This document shows, piece after piece, positions 22,914 to 31,624 of a stretch of DNA of 40,814 nt. Made by a program: the position numbers and the translations under genes. The stretch spans positions 1 to 40,814 of the forward strand of contig NZ_VMNX01000068.1 of the NCBI RefSeq assembly GCF_009377235.1, given 5' to 3'. The stretch comes from Streptomyces acidicola. GTDB taxonomy: Bacteria > Actinomycetota > Actinomycetes > Streptomycetales > Streptomycetaceae. How positions within the stretch are numbered: the first letter of the stretch is position 1; each line of letters begins with the position of its first letter. The notes beneath the pieces are model-generated. The model did not search any database, was not told the origin of the DNA, and worked only from the letters and a program-made list of their open reading frames with translations.

Positions 22914-22944
22914 AATCGGGCCCCTGCTGAGCAGGGGCCCGATT
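22914..22944 (+). terminator. Terminator of pcrA
   Basis: A perfect 14-bp stem (aatcgggcccctgc at 22914-22927 with its complement at 22931-22944) has a 3-nt loop. T-rich sequence follows (gtgtgcttgcttgtgttt). It sits 25 bp after the pcrA stop and could also serve the convergent M23 gene. Confidence 0.92.
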
Positions 22945-22991
22945 GTGTGCTTGCTTGTGTTTGCGGGATGTCGGGGCTCGCGGCGCTCGAG

Positions 22992-24623
22992 CTACGTCGG
23001 GTCGAGCCCGTGGCTGCGCAGCCACGCCAGCGGGTCTATCGCCGAGCCACCCCCGGGCCGTACCTCCAAGTGCAGGTGCGGGCCCGTCGAGTTGCCCGAA
23101 TTGCCGGAGAACGCGATCACGTCACCCGCCTTCACCGCCGTACCCGAGGGGATCTTGTACGTGGAGAGGTGGCAGTACCACACCTCCGTACCGTCCTTGG
23201 CGGTCAGGATGACCATGTTGCCGTAGGCGCTGTTCCACTGGGTCCGTATGACGCCATCGGCCGCCGCCATCACCGGCGTGCCGTACGACACCGGGAAGTC
23301 GATGCCGGTGTGCGTGGACATCCAGTTGATGCCGGACTGCCCGTAGTACGCGCTGAGCCCCCTCTGTGCGACCGGGAGCGCGAACTTCGGCCGCAGGCGC
23401 TCCTTGCGCGCCGCCTCCGCCGCTGCCTGCCTCTGTTCGGCCTCCTGCTGGGCCTTGAGGTCGATGCGCTCCTGGGTCCGGCTCGCCCGGTCGGCGAAGT
23501 CGTCAGCCCCGGCAGAGAGGCTTTCGAGCTGTGTGTCGAGCTTGTTGTTGGCGGTGGACGGCTTGACCGCGACCGCTTCCGACGCACTGGCCGTCGTCCT
23601 GTTGACGTCGTCGTCCGCACCGCCCACGGAGGCGGCGGCGATCCCCGCGACGCCCATGACGCACGCGGACGGAACGGCGACGGTCAGTACGGCGGAACGC
23701 TTCGCCGGAGCGCGACGCCGCGAGCGCGCGGCCGCGCGGGCCGCCGCCCGGCCGGAGCCGGCGGAGGCGCCGGCCGCCGCTGCGGCGACAGCAGTCCCGG
23801 ACGCGGCCTCTTCCTCGTCCTCCAGCAGCGTGGAACGGCCTGTTCCGTGCGCCTCGGTGTCGTCGGCCCCCTCGAACTCGCCCTCCATGACGGCGGGTTG
23901 TCCGTCGTCGTAGGGGTTGACCTGCTCGAAGGCCGCGGTCGCCTGCTGGTCGAAGGTGTCGGGGGAGGGGTGCTCGTACCCGTCGGCCGGTGTCTGCTGC
24001 TCGTACCCCTCGTACGACTCATGGCCGTTCGCGTCGTGATCGCCGGAGGTTCCGTCGCTGTTCCACTGCGTGGCGTCGTAGGCGCCCGTGTCGAAGTACT
24101 GCCCGTCCGTCCACTGCTGGGTCTGGTCGGGCTGTCCCAACTCGCTTGCCTGGACGCGCTGTTCGGCCTGCGTCCACCCGTTCGAGTCCCACTGCCCGGA
24201 TGCTTCGGGGCTCTGGGGCTGCGCGGGGATCTCGCCCAGGTTCTGGTAACCCGCCGTCCAGCCGGTGGCGTCGTAGCCGCCCGTGTCGTAGGCGGCCTGG
24301 TGCTCCTGGTGCTGGCCCGCGTACGGGTCGTGGTTCAGCGTCTGGTGGCTGCCCGTGGACCACTGTGAGGAGTCGTACGAGCCCGTCGCGCCGTCGCCCG
24401 GCATATTGCCGAAGAGGGGGTCGGTCTCGAAGGTCGCGGTCGCGAAGCCCGGGTCGGCGGTGGTGTGGTGACCGGTGTCAAAACCGGTGGCACCGTAGCT
24501 GTCATACGTGGTGAAGTCGCCGTACGAGGCTTCCTGGTGGCCGTACGACGCGTAATGCGCCGAGGTGGCATCGGAAGCCGGAGCCGGGGGAGTCACAGTC
24601 CCCGACGGGTGACGATCGTTCAC
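22992..24623 (-). CDS. M23-family (LytM-like) metallo-endopeptidase, membrane-anchored
   Basis: This 543-residue protein has a long N-terminal cytoplasmic region rich in Gly, Gln, Ser, Tyr and Asp (about 1-230). A basic stretch RSRRRAPAKRSAV and one membrane helix (VLTVAVPSACVMGVAGIAAASVGG) follow. An outside coiled coil (about 345-410) precedes the C-terminal peptidase M23 domain. Zn ligands and catalytic residues are His438 and Asp442 in HTGIDFP, and His516/His518 in HLHLEV. This is an active-type LytM domain that would cut peptide bridges in the wall. GTG 24623 was chosen for its position after the AAAGAGAAG-type site. The signal-free, low-complexity cytoplasmic tail is typical for Streptomyces members. 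Confidence 0.9.
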   Translation of the reverse strand: MNDRHPSGTVTPPAPASDATSAHYASYGHQEASYGDFTTYDSYGATGFDTGHHTTADPGFATATFETDPLFGNMPGDGATGSYDSSQWSTGSHQTLNHDPYAGQHQEHQAAYDTGGYDATGWTAGYQNLGEIPAQPQSPEASGQWDSNGWTQAEQRVQASELGQPDQTQQWTDGQYFDTGAYDATQWNSDGTSGDHDANGHESYEGYEQQTPADGYEHPSPDTFDQQATAAFEQVNPYDDGQPAVMEGEFEGADDTEAHGTGRSTLLEDEEEAASGTAVAAAAAGASAGSGRAAARAAARSRRRAPAKRSAVLTVAVPSACVMGVAGIAAASVGGADDDVNRTTASASEAVAVKPSTANNKLDTQLESLSAGADDFADRASRTQERIDLKAQQEAEQRQAAAEAARKERLRPKFALPVAQRGLSAYYGQSGINWMSTHTGIDFPVSYGTPVMAAADGVIRTQWNSAYGNMVILTAKDGTEVWYCHLSTYKIPSGTAVKAGDVIAFSGNSGNSTGPHLHLEVRPGGGSAIDPLAWLRSHGLDPT

Positions 24624-24672
24624 CAACTTCTCTTTCGCCTCGACAACAGGGGCTGGCAGAGCAGTGCGGCGA

Positions 24673-24702
24673 CTGTACCCGGCGGTGCGCGGGCGCGACA
24701 AT
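24673..24702 (-). promoter_or_regulatory. Candidate promoter of the M23 peptidase gene
   Basis: On the minus strand TTGTCG (24697-24702) and TACAGT (24673-24678) are separated by 18 nt. The coding start lies 50 nt downstream of the -10. Confidence 0.55.
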
Positions 24703-24908
24703 CTTCAACGGGTTTCGGGCTCGCAGGAAACGGGCATTCGAGCGCCTTTCGGTGGACCATGGACTGAGCCTTGGCTTTGTGTTCGATGAATGTTCGAAAT
24801 TGCACGGCGAGATCGAGACTGTCGAATGACTGCGCCGGTCGTCGTTCGGGTGGCGGGTCGCCGCTCGACTCGACTGGTTCTGCCGGATTTTCAGCTGACT
24901 TTGAGCGA

Positions 24909-25802
24909 TTACGCCACGGTCAGGCCTCCTGTGGGGGCTTCCGGCCCTCCGGTGGGCCCGTGGACCGTCTCGGGTGTCGTCTCGTCGAGGTCGAGTGCCT
25001 GCCGAATCCCTGCGGCGACGGCGGGGTGTACGAGCATGGCGAGGTGCCCGATGCCGCTCACCCGCACGTTCTGAGCGAGCAGGTCCGGATGGTCGACGCA
25101 GGCGGTCTCCAGCGGGTCCATCAGGTGGTCGAGATCGCTCCAGAAGGCCACGAACTGCGTACGGCAGCCCGGCGCCGGCTCGCGCAACTCCTCCAGCACC
25201 GGTGAGCCGGGGCGCATCTGGCGCACGACGGGATGTGCGTCGGCCAGCGGTGCTACACGCGTGCCCCCGTGCGGGGTGCCGAGTGTGACGACCGTGCGCA
25301 CACGCGCATCGCCGCCGAGTCGCTGTACGTAGTACCGCGCTATGAGTCCGCCGAGGCTGTGCCCGACGATGTCCACCCGCTCACAGTCCGTGCGCTCGCA
25401 GATCTCCTCCACGCGGCGGCCGAGCGCCGCGGCGGCGGTGCGGATGTCGCAGGTGAGGGGCGAGTAGTTGAGCGACTCGATCTGCCGCCGGCCGTGCTGG
25501 GTGAGGGAGCGGCGCAACAGGACGAACACGGACCGGTTGTCGATGAACCCGTGCAACAGGACGACCGGGGGTTTGACCTCGGTCGGCAGGGGAGCGGTGG
25601 TGGTGTCACCGGGGGGCGAAGGGGCGGGAACGGAACGGCGCTCCTGCGCGATCCCGGACGGGTAGAGGAGCAGATGCCCCGCGAGGACCGCGAACTCCAG
25701 GGCGGTCGCCTTCAGGAGGGCCACTGACAGCCCTGCCAGTTTGACGGGCCACAGGCGCTGGCAGAACGGTAGTAAGGGCAGTGCTCCCCAGGTGACCTTC
25801 AT
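24909..25802 (-). CDS. Alpha/beta hydrolase, lipase-like, with N-terminal membrane helix
   Basis: This 297-residue protein has an N-terminal hydrophobic segment (about 20-48, KLAGLSVALLKATALEFAVL) and a Pro-rich linker, then a lipase fold. The oxyanion region is VVLLHGFID (about 80-88). The nucleophile elbow is DIVGHSLGG with Ser149. The later Asp in FWSDLDHLMDP and the His in GIGHLAMLVHP complete the triad. PHGGTR after LGTP is typical of triacylglycerol lipases and PGAP1-like esterases. ATG 25802 has a GGGAGG site. It probably acts at the membrane or outside the cell on acyl esters. The substrate is unknown. It stands alone on this strand. Confidence 0.87.
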   Translation of the reverse strand: MKVTWGALPLLPFCQRLWPVKLAGLSVALLKATALEFAVLAGHLLLYPSGIAQERRSVPAPSPPGDTTTAPLPTEVKPPVVLLHGFIDNRSVFVLLRRSLTQHGRRQIESLNYSPLTCDIRTAAAALGRRVEEICERTDCERVDIVGHSLGGLIARYYVQRLGGDARVRTVVTLGTPHGGTRVAPLADAHPVVRQMRPGSPVLEELREPAPGCRTQFVAFWSDLDHLMDPLETACVDHPDLLAQNVRVSGIGHLAMLVHPAVAAGIRQALDLDETTPETVHGPTGGPEAPTGGLTVA

Positions 25803-26493
25803 GGCCGACCTCCCGTCGGCACTCGGGAGGACGTCCCTGTCCCCCATGTGCCCTCATGGTGAGCCGCCGTGGAGGTGGGTGACGGTGCGAGTGCGGCGTG
25901 GGCGACGCTGGGGCGCCGGTGTCGCGTCGAGGGCCTTTGCCGTGCCGGCGACGCGACGCCCTGCCGTGCTCACGGCACAGGCTGTCCCGGACTCCGTACG
26001 ACCTCGATTCCTCGCTTTCGTGCTCGTGCCATCGCCGAAGCGCCTCACCACCGCTGCCGTCTCCCGCCGGTACGGCGGTGGTGCGGCCACCTCGTGGCGG
26101 CTCTCCTTGCGCACGATCCGCCCGTGACGCCCGTTTCCCGGGGCCGTGCGGCCTGGTGGCCGCCCGTCTCGGTGACGCGTGTGCCGCGGAACCCGGAACC
26201 TTGCGCTGTGAACGTGTCCCTGTGTGTGATTTCCCCCTCGGTCCGCACCGCGAAACTGCCGGTTGCGGGATGCTGGCGATAACGTTCGTTCACTTTCCCG
26301 GCCGGTGCGGTGCGGGGCCTGTGCCCGCAGCCGCGTCAGTCGCGGTAGGTGGCGGTATGTAGCGATATGTGCGGTGTGCATGCTGTACGGGCGGTCGGTA
26401 CGGTTTGTGACAGTACGTACTGTGATGGTTCGTCTGCCGTGTGTGTCGTGACGTTCGGTACGGGTTCGGTGCAGTCGTTTGATGGAGGCAGTG
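25803..26493. other. Divergent intergenic region (690 bp) upstream of icmB
   Basis: Frames on both strands are Arg-rich and without family resemblance, and I do not support a gene. An inverted repeat gtcgcgtcg (25921-25929) / cgacgcgac (25949-25957) can form a hairpin. From about 26330 the sequence becomes T/G-rich with many gcggta / ggtatg / gtacgg motifs on the plus strand. It contains a perfect 14-bp palindrome described separately. Confidence 0.5.
26410..26423. promoter_or_regulatory. 14-bp palindrome upstream of icmB (operator-like)
   Basis: acagtacgtactgt is a perfect palindrome centred 78 bp upstream of the icmB ATG. Size and symmetry suit a TetR- or GntR-type repressor. No regulator gene is adjacent. 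Confidence 0.55.
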
Positions 26494-26910
<417 letters not shown>

Positions 26911-27014
26911 GTCCCCGGCCTCCCGGCGAGCGGTCCCCACAGAGGGTGGCCGCCCGCCGTGACGGCATGGCCGCCCCCGCCGCGGCCGCGGAGAAGTCCG
27001 GCGCCTCGGCGGGG

Positions 27015-28622
27015 TCAGCTCCTCAACTCCTCCTCCATCGCCGCGCGCAGACGCAACGTCGTCACGAGGCGTTGGAAGGCCTCGGACCAGTACCCGCCGG
27101 CACCCGGAGACGCATCCTCCTGCTCCTCGGGGGTGGCCGTCAGGGCATCCAGACGTGCCGCCTCCGCAGGGGACAGGCAGCGCTCGGCGAGTCCCATCAC
27201 GCCGCTGAAGCTCCAGGGGTAACTACCGGCGTCCCGCGCGATGTTCAGCGCGTCCACCACCGCGCCGCCCAGAGCCGGCGCCCACGGCACAGCACAGACC
27301 CCGAGCAACTGGAACGCCTCCGACAGTCCGTGCGCCGCGATGAACCCCGCCACCCACTCCGCCCGCTCACCGGCATCCAGCGTCCCCAGGAGCTTGGCCC
27401 GCTCGGCCAGCGACACCGCCCCGGGGCCGGCGGCCTCGGTAGCGGACGGCGAACCCAGGAGCGCCCTGGACCAGCCGGCGTCCCCCTGCCGCACCGCCGC
27501 CCGGCACCACGCCGCGTTCAGCTCCCCCTGCCAGTCGTCCGCCACCGGCAAGGCCACGATCTCCTCCGGTGAACGTCCCCCGAGCCGCGCCGACCACGCC
27601 GCCAGTGGTGTCGCCTCCACCAACTGGCCCAGCCACCAGGACCGTTCACCCCTCCCCGCCGGAGCCTTGGGCGCCACCCCGTCGCGCTCCATGCCCGCGT
27701 CGCACTCGTGCGGCGCCTCCACCACGATCGTGGGTACGTCCCGCGTACGGTCGACGGCCACGCACGCCGCCGCACGGTCCGCCATCCGCGCGGCGAGCGC
27801 CGAACCCGGCAGCGCGGACAGCAGCTCCGCAGCCGTCGCCCGCACGTTCCGGCTGCGGTCCGTCAACGCCCGCTCCAGGAACGGCTCGTCGTCCGAGCCC
27901 AGCCCCGTACGCAGGGAATCGAGGAACATGAGCCTGTCCTCGGCCCGCTCCGTCGCCCATGTCGTCTCCAGCAACTCGCGTGCGGCCGCGGGCTCCTGTG
28001 CCCGTATCCCCGTCAGGAGCGCCACCCGCTCCGCGAACAGCCCCTCCTGCCACAGCCGTCGGATCCGGTCGGCTTCCTGGGGGCCCGGCAGATCGGCGCC
28101 ACCACCCGGTGCGGCCCGCAGAGCGAAACGCCAGTCCGGGTTCAGCCGGGCCAGCCACAGCGCGCGCGGGCCCGCGAAGGCCAGGGCCGCCGGGCGCAGG
28201 TCGGTACGGCCCCGTGCCGTGTCCAGCAAGGCGGGCAGCGCCTCGGGAGGTGCCGCCAACCCGCACGCGTTCGCCAGCGCCAGCCACTGCGGCAGCAACT
28301 CCATGAGGTCGGGCGCCGTTCCTCTGCGTCCCCCGCCTCCCGCGCCGGGCCGATCAGCCAGCAACTGCGCGAGCCTGCGCGCCGCGGCCGGCGGCAGCGG
28401 CGGACGCGGATCAGGTGCGGCGGGCTCCGGACGCACCGCCGCCCGCGCGGGCCGCACCCCCGCCCTCCGTCGCACGGTCTCCACCGCCGCCGCGTCCAAC
28501 AACGCCACCGGCGCCTCCCGCCCGGCGGCCGGGCCGGGAGCCGGGCGCCGATCGGTCCCGAGCAGGGCGACGGTCACGAGCTCTTCCCATGCGTTCCGCG
28601 GAGGAGCCGAGGTGCTGTTCAT
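27015..28622 (-). CDS. DUF5691-family protein of the SWIM/MoxR/VWA cluster
   Basis: This 535-residue protein, mostly alpha-helical and HEAT-repeat-like, matches the DUF5691 family as far as I can judge by eye. It begins with WEELVTVALLGTDRRP, a typical opening. There is an Ala/Pro/Arg-rich linker (about 30-105), then helical repeats such as LMFLDSLRTGLGSDDEPFLERALTDRSRNVRATAAELLSALP (about 232-275). It ends with YWSEAFQRLVTTLRLRAAMEEEL. There is no signal peptide or membrane segment. A GGAAGGAA ribosome site precedes ATG 28622. It lies behind the SWIM gene on the same strand with a 182-bp gap holding a hairpin. Its function is unknown. HEAT-like folds suggest a scaffold role with the MoxR and VWA partners. 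Confidence 0.8.
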   Translation of the reverse strand: MNSTSAPPRNAWEELVTVALLGTDRRPAPGPAAGREAPVALLDAAAVETVRRRAGVRPARAAVRPEPAAPDPRPPLPPAAARRLAQLLADRPGAGGGGRRGTAPDLMELLPQWLALANACGLAAPPEALPALLDTARGRTDLRPAALAFAGPRALWLARLNPDWRFALRAAPGGGADLPGPQEADRIRRLWQEGLFAERVALLTGIRAQEPAAARELLETTWATERAEDRLMFLDSLRTGLGSDDEPFLERALTDRSRNVRATAAELLSALPGSALAARMADRAAACVAVDRTRDVPTIVVEAPHECDAGMERDGVAPKAPAGRGERSWWLGQLVEATPLAAWSARLGGRSPEEIVALPVADDWQGELNAAWCRAAVRQGDAGWSRALLGSPSATEAAGPGAVSLAERAKLLGTLDAGERAEWVAGFIAAHGLSEAFQLLGVCAVPWAPALGGAVVDALNIARDAGSYPWSFSGVMGLAERCLSPAEAARLDALTATPEEQEDASPGAGGYWSEAFQRLVTTLRLRAAMEEELRS

Positions 28623-28654
28623 GAGGGTTCCTTCCGTCCGTGTTTCTTTGTGCG

Positions 28655-28699
28655 GCTGGTTCCGCTGGTTCCGCTCGTTCGGCTGGTTCCGCTGGTTCG
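28655..28699. repeat. 9-bp tandem repeat between the DUF5691 and SWIM genes
   Basis: Five 9-bp units (gctggttcc, gctggttcc, gctcgttcg, gctggttcc, gctggttcg) run from 28655 to 28699. They lie 33 bp upstream of the DUF5691 start, in its 5' leader. Confidence 0.9.
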
Positions 28700-28735
28700 G
28701 CAGGAGGCCGGCCAGGTCCTGGAGACGCTGGAGCG

Positions 28736-28768
28736 GACGAGCCGGGTGCGGGTCACACCCGGCTCGTC
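28736..28768 (-). terminator. Hairpin between the SWIM and DUF5691 genes
   Basis: gacgagccgggt (28736-28747) and acccggctcgtc (28757-28768) form a perfect 12-bp stem with a 9-nt loop. It is 37 bp after the SWIM stop. There is no T-tract. It could reduce DUF5691 expression relative to SWIM. Confidence 0.6.
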
Positions 28769-28804
28769 ACGCGCCGGCTCACCTCACGCGGCCACTCATC
28801 TCCC

Positions 28805-30160
28805 TCAGCACAGCCCCACCGCGTCTCCCGCCCCCTCCGGCCAAGCCGTCAGTGGGGTGAAGCCGTGGTGACCGCACTCGCCGAAGACCGTGACGGGTGC
28901 GCCGCCCGAGAGAGCGACGAGGCGCCACAGGCCGGGCCGGGAGCGGGCGGAGAGAGACAAGGGGAGGGCCATGTCGCCGTCCGCGTCGGACAGTTGCCAG
29001 GAGTCGCCGTCCGGGGCCGGGACGACCCTGGACAGGGTGACCGGGACCGAGTCCAGCCACGGGTCGTCGCGCAGCGCCTCGCCGTAGCGGGCAGCGGCCT
29101 GAGCCGGGGTCACCCCCGGCGGTCGTACCGCCGCGGGCTCCGGCGCGGTGAACCGCTGGCCGAGAGAGGCCCGCAACTGCCCCGCACCCGGATACGACGA
29201 CACCTCCGCCTCGAAGGCGAGCCCCATCGGCAGCGTCAACTCCGGCGGGCGGCCGGCCGCGCCGTAGGAGAGGAGCAGTGCCGTACGCCCGGACTCGGCG
29301 CCGTACAGCCAGATCCGGCGCGTGGTCAGGCGGGCGTCCGCCGTGTCGTACTGGGCGAGGACCAGCCAGTGGTCGCGCACCGGGGGGCCGTCAGCCGAGC
29401 CGGGCAGGCCGACCCGGGAACGGACCGTCGCCGCGAGGCCGTCCGGCAGGCGCTCACGCCGCAGCCAGCCCTGGTCGAGGAGGTGGAGCAGCGCGCACTC
29501 CTCCAGCAACCGCACCGGCCAGCCGGGCCCCGAGCCCGGTATCGCCCCCAGCTCCCGCACCCGCGCGGCCAGTCCGGGCGCCTGGGCGTCGACCATGCGG
29601 GCCGCGGTCTCCTCCCACAGCCCGTACCCCGCCTGCTCGGCCGCCGCCAGACCGCCCCGCAACAGGTCCGACAACCGCTGCTCCAGCTCCGTCGCCCCCG
29701 CGGTGATCCGCTCGGCGCGCCGCTCCGCCCTGCGGCGCGCCGCCTCCGGATCACCTGACGTGCCCCCAGATTCCGCGCCCGTCGTCGTCCTCTTCTCCTC
29801 CGCGCGCCGCCGGCGCCCGGTGATCCACTGCTCCGCCCAGTCCGGCGGCTGGGCACGCGCCACCGATCCGTCGTCGCCCGCCCAGAGCAACAGCAGCCCC
29901 AGCGCGTGCTTGCACGGGAACTTGCGGCTCGGACAACTGCACTTGTACGCGGGCCCACTGGAGTCCGCGACGTCGATGACCGTCTGATACGGCTTGCTGC
30001 CACTGCCCTTGCACAGTCCCCACACCGTCCCCTCGTCAGAACTGCCCGCCTCCGACCACGGCCCGGCCGCGCCGAGTTTGCTTCCCGCTTTGCGCGACGC
30101 GGCGTCAGGCGCCAATGCCAGCACCTGCTCAGCCGTCCAGCGCACCCCCTGCTGAGTCAT
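28805..30160 (-). CDS. SWIM zinc-finger protein (YehQ-like) of the MoxR/VWA cluster
   Basis: This 451-residue protein carries the SWIM Zn motif CxCxnCxH in YKCSCPSRKFPCKH: Cys74, Cys76, Cys83 and His85. SWIM domains bind DNA or proteins. A charged linker rich in Arg, Glu and Ala follows (about 110-160). A helical region and a mixed alpha/beta C-terminal half come next (about 220-451), with LPMGLAFEAEVSSYPG and PWLDSVPVTLSRVVP. E. coli YehQ has the same SWIM arrangement beside MoxR and VWA genes. ATG 30160 was chosen because a -10 (TACCTT) ends 7 nt before it, giving a leaderless transcript. TTG 30190 lies inside the promoter motif. The gene is divergent from the MoxR gene across a symmetrical promoter region. 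Confidence 0.87.
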   Translation of the reverse strand: MTQQGVRWTAEQVLALAPDAASRKAGSKLGAAGPWSEAGSSDEGTVWGLCKGSGSKPYQTVIDVADSSGPAYKCSCPSRKFPCKHALGLLLLWAGDDGSVARAQPPDWAEQWITGRRRRAEEKRTTTGAESGGTSGDPEAARRRAERRAERITAGATELEQRLSDLLRGGLAAAEQAGYGLWEETAARMVDAQAPGLAARVRELGAIPGSGPGWPVRLLEECALLHLLDQGWLRRERLPDGLAATVRSRVGLPGSADGPPVRDHWLVLAQYDTADARLTTRRIWLYGAESGRTALLLSYGAAGRPPELTLPMGLAFEAEVSSYPGAGQLRASLGQRFTAPEPAAVRPPGVTPAQAAARYGEALRDDPWLDSVPVTLSRVVPAPDGDSWQLSDADGDMALPLSLSARSRPGLWRLVALSGGAPVTVFGECGHHGFTPLTAWPEGAGDAVGLC

Positions 30161-30167
30161 GTCATCG

Positions 30168-30190
30168 AAGGTAGGACCCACCACTGACAA
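30168..30190 (-). promoter_or_regulatory. RecA-NDp (PafBC-type) promoter of the SWIM gene
   Basis: On the minus strand TTGTCAGTG (30190-30182), exactly 8 nt, then TACCTT (30173-30168). This is a full match to TTGTCRGTG-N8-TAnnnT, known in mycobacteria as the RecA-independent DNA-damage promoter driven by PafBC. The ATG follows after 7 nt, so transcription would begin on it. Confidence 0.85.
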
Positions 30191-30227
30191 TCGACCTCTG
30201 CGGCACGTTTCCGCAGGTCAGAACGCA

Positions 30228-30250
30228 TTGTCAGTGGTGTGGTGCACGGT
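30228..30250 (+). promoter_or_regulatory. RecA-NDp (PafBC-type) promoter of the MoxR operon
   Basis: TTGTCAGTG (30228-30236), exactly 8 nt, then CACGGT (30245-30250). The upstream block is perfect and the -10 differs from TAnnnT in its first base only. With the minus-strand copy it forms a 13-bp inverted repeat (caccactgacaat at 30179-30191 and its complement at 30227-30239). A smaller inverted repeat (ctgcgg/ccgcag, 30198-30216) lies between them. Confidence 0.78.
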
Positions 30251-30303
30251 GGACACCAGATCCGAACCGGCCGGAGGCGGCCGGGCTGGAGGGGGACTCA
30301 GTC

Positions 30304-31503
30304 ATGCCTGTTTCCGTTGACCCGACGTCCGTCGACGAGCACCAGAACCCGTCCGCGCCCGCGAACACGCACGCGGACCCGGGCGCCCGCACGAGCGGGC
30401 ACACGCCCGCGGAACAGACCGATGCCGAGGCGCTGCGCCCGCACGCCGAGCACGCCTTCGCCGTGGAGCTCGCCGCGCTGGCCGCGCAGGACGACCGGCC
30501 GCGCCCGACCCGCTGGAAGCTGTCGCCGTGGGCCGTGGCGACGTACCTGCTCGGCGGCACGCTGCCGGACGGCACGGTGATCACGCCGAAGTACGTGGGC
30601 CCGCGCCGCATCGTCGAGGTCGCCGTCACCACGCTCGCCACCGACCGAGCCCTGCTCCTCCTCGGCGTGCCCGGCACGGCGAAGACGTGGGTGTCCGAGC
30701 ACCTCGCCGCAGCCGTCAGCGGCGACTCGACGCTGCTGGTGCAGGGAACCGCGGGCACGCCGGAGGAGGCGATCCGCTACGGCTGGAACTACGCGCAGCT
30801 GCTCGCCCACGGCCCCAGCCGCGACGCGCTCGTGCCGAGCCCGGTCATGCGCGCCATGGCCGAGGGCATGACCGCCCGCGTCGAGGAGCTGACCCGCGTC
30901 CCCGCCGACGTCCAGGACTCATTGATCACCATCCTGTCCGAGAAGACGCTGCCCATACCGGAGTTGGGGCAGGAGGTGCAGGCCGTCCGCGGCTTCAACC
31001 TGATCGCCACGGCCAACGACCGCGACCGCGGGGTCAACGAGCTGTCCAGTGCCCTGCGCCGCCGCTTCAACACGGTGGTTCTGCCACTGCCGGAGAGCGC
31101 CGATGCCGAGGTGGACATCGTCTCGCGCCGCGTCGACCAGATCGGCCGCTCCCTAGACCTGCCCGCCGCACCCGACGGCATCGACGAGATCCGCAGGGTC
31201 GTCACGGTCTTCCGTGAACTGCGCGACGGCATGACGACCGACGGCCGCACGAAGCTGAAGTCGCCCAGCGGCACGCTGTCAACAGCGGAGGCCATCTCCG
31301 TCGTCACCAGCGGACTCGCCCTGGCGGCCCACTTCGGCGACGGCGTCCTGCGCGCCTCGGACGTCGCCGCCGGCATCCTCGGCGCCGTCGTCCGCGACCC
31401 GGCGGCCGACCGCGTCATCTGGCAGGAGTACCTGGAGGCGGTCGTGCGCGAGCGCGACGGCTGGGCGGACTTCTACCGGGCCTGCCGGGAGGTGAGCGCG
31501 TGA
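30304..31503 (+). CDS. MoxR-family AAA+ ATPase (YehL-like)
   Basis: This 399-residue AAA+ protein has a disordered N terminus (about 1-45). The Walker A motif is LGVPGTAKTWVSE, with Lys127. GTAGTPEEAIRYGWNY follows, and the region aligned with MoxR LADEINRAP reads ARVEELTRVPADVQDSLITILSEK. In it the Walker B Asp is replaced by Glu (EE instead of DE). Sensor 1 is FNLIATANDRD. The Arg finger region LSSALRRRFNTVVLPLPE and the helical lid follow. MoxR proteins act as chaperone or metal-insertion motors together with VWA partners, and one is encoded two genes downstream. GGAGGGGG precedes ATG 30304. It is the first gene of a three-gene operon. Confidence 0.9.
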   Translation: MPVSVDPTSVDEHQNPSAPANTHADPGARTSGHTPAEQTDAEALRPHAEHAFAVELAALAAQDDRPRPTRWKLSPWAVATYLLGGTLPDGTVITPKYVGPRRIVEVAVTTLATDRALLLLGVPGTAKTWVSEHLAAAVSGDSTLLVQGTAGTPEEAIRYGWNYAQLLAHGPSRDALVPSPVMRAMAEGMTARVEELTRVPADVQDSLITILSEKTLPIPELGQEVQAVRGFNLIATANDRDRGVNELSSALRRRFNTVVLPLPESADAEVDIVSRRVDQIGRSLDLPAAPDGIDEIRRVVTVFRELRDGMTTDGRTKLKSPSGTLSTAEAISVVTSGLALAAHFGDGVLRASDVAAGILGAVVRDPAADRVIWQEYLEAVVRERDGWADFYRACREVSA

Positions 31504-31567
31504 GCAGGTTTCAGATGGTGAGCGCGTGCCCCCGGCCCGGCTCTGGAGGCGAGGGGACCGGTTCGGG

Positions 31568-31612
31568 CGACTTCGGCTGGGGATTTGGTCCGGACGACTC
31601 CGACTGGGGATT
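31568..31612 (+). repeat. 27-bp period repeat upstream of the DUF5682 gene
   Basis: cgacttcggctggggatt (31568-31585) and cgactccgactggggatt (31595-31612) differ in two bases and are 27 bp apart. They lie in the 121-bp gap between the MoxR stop and the chosen DUF5682 start. If the longer frame from 31526 were used, they would encode repeated GRLRLGI. Confidence 0.75.
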
Positions 31613-31624
31613 CTGGAGGACCAT

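Noticed and set aside
24782..24800. ttcgatgaatgttcgaa as a LexA (SOS) box
   Set aside because: Actinobacterial SOS boxes are CGAAC-N4-GTTCG. Here the left half is CGATG and the spacing does not fit.
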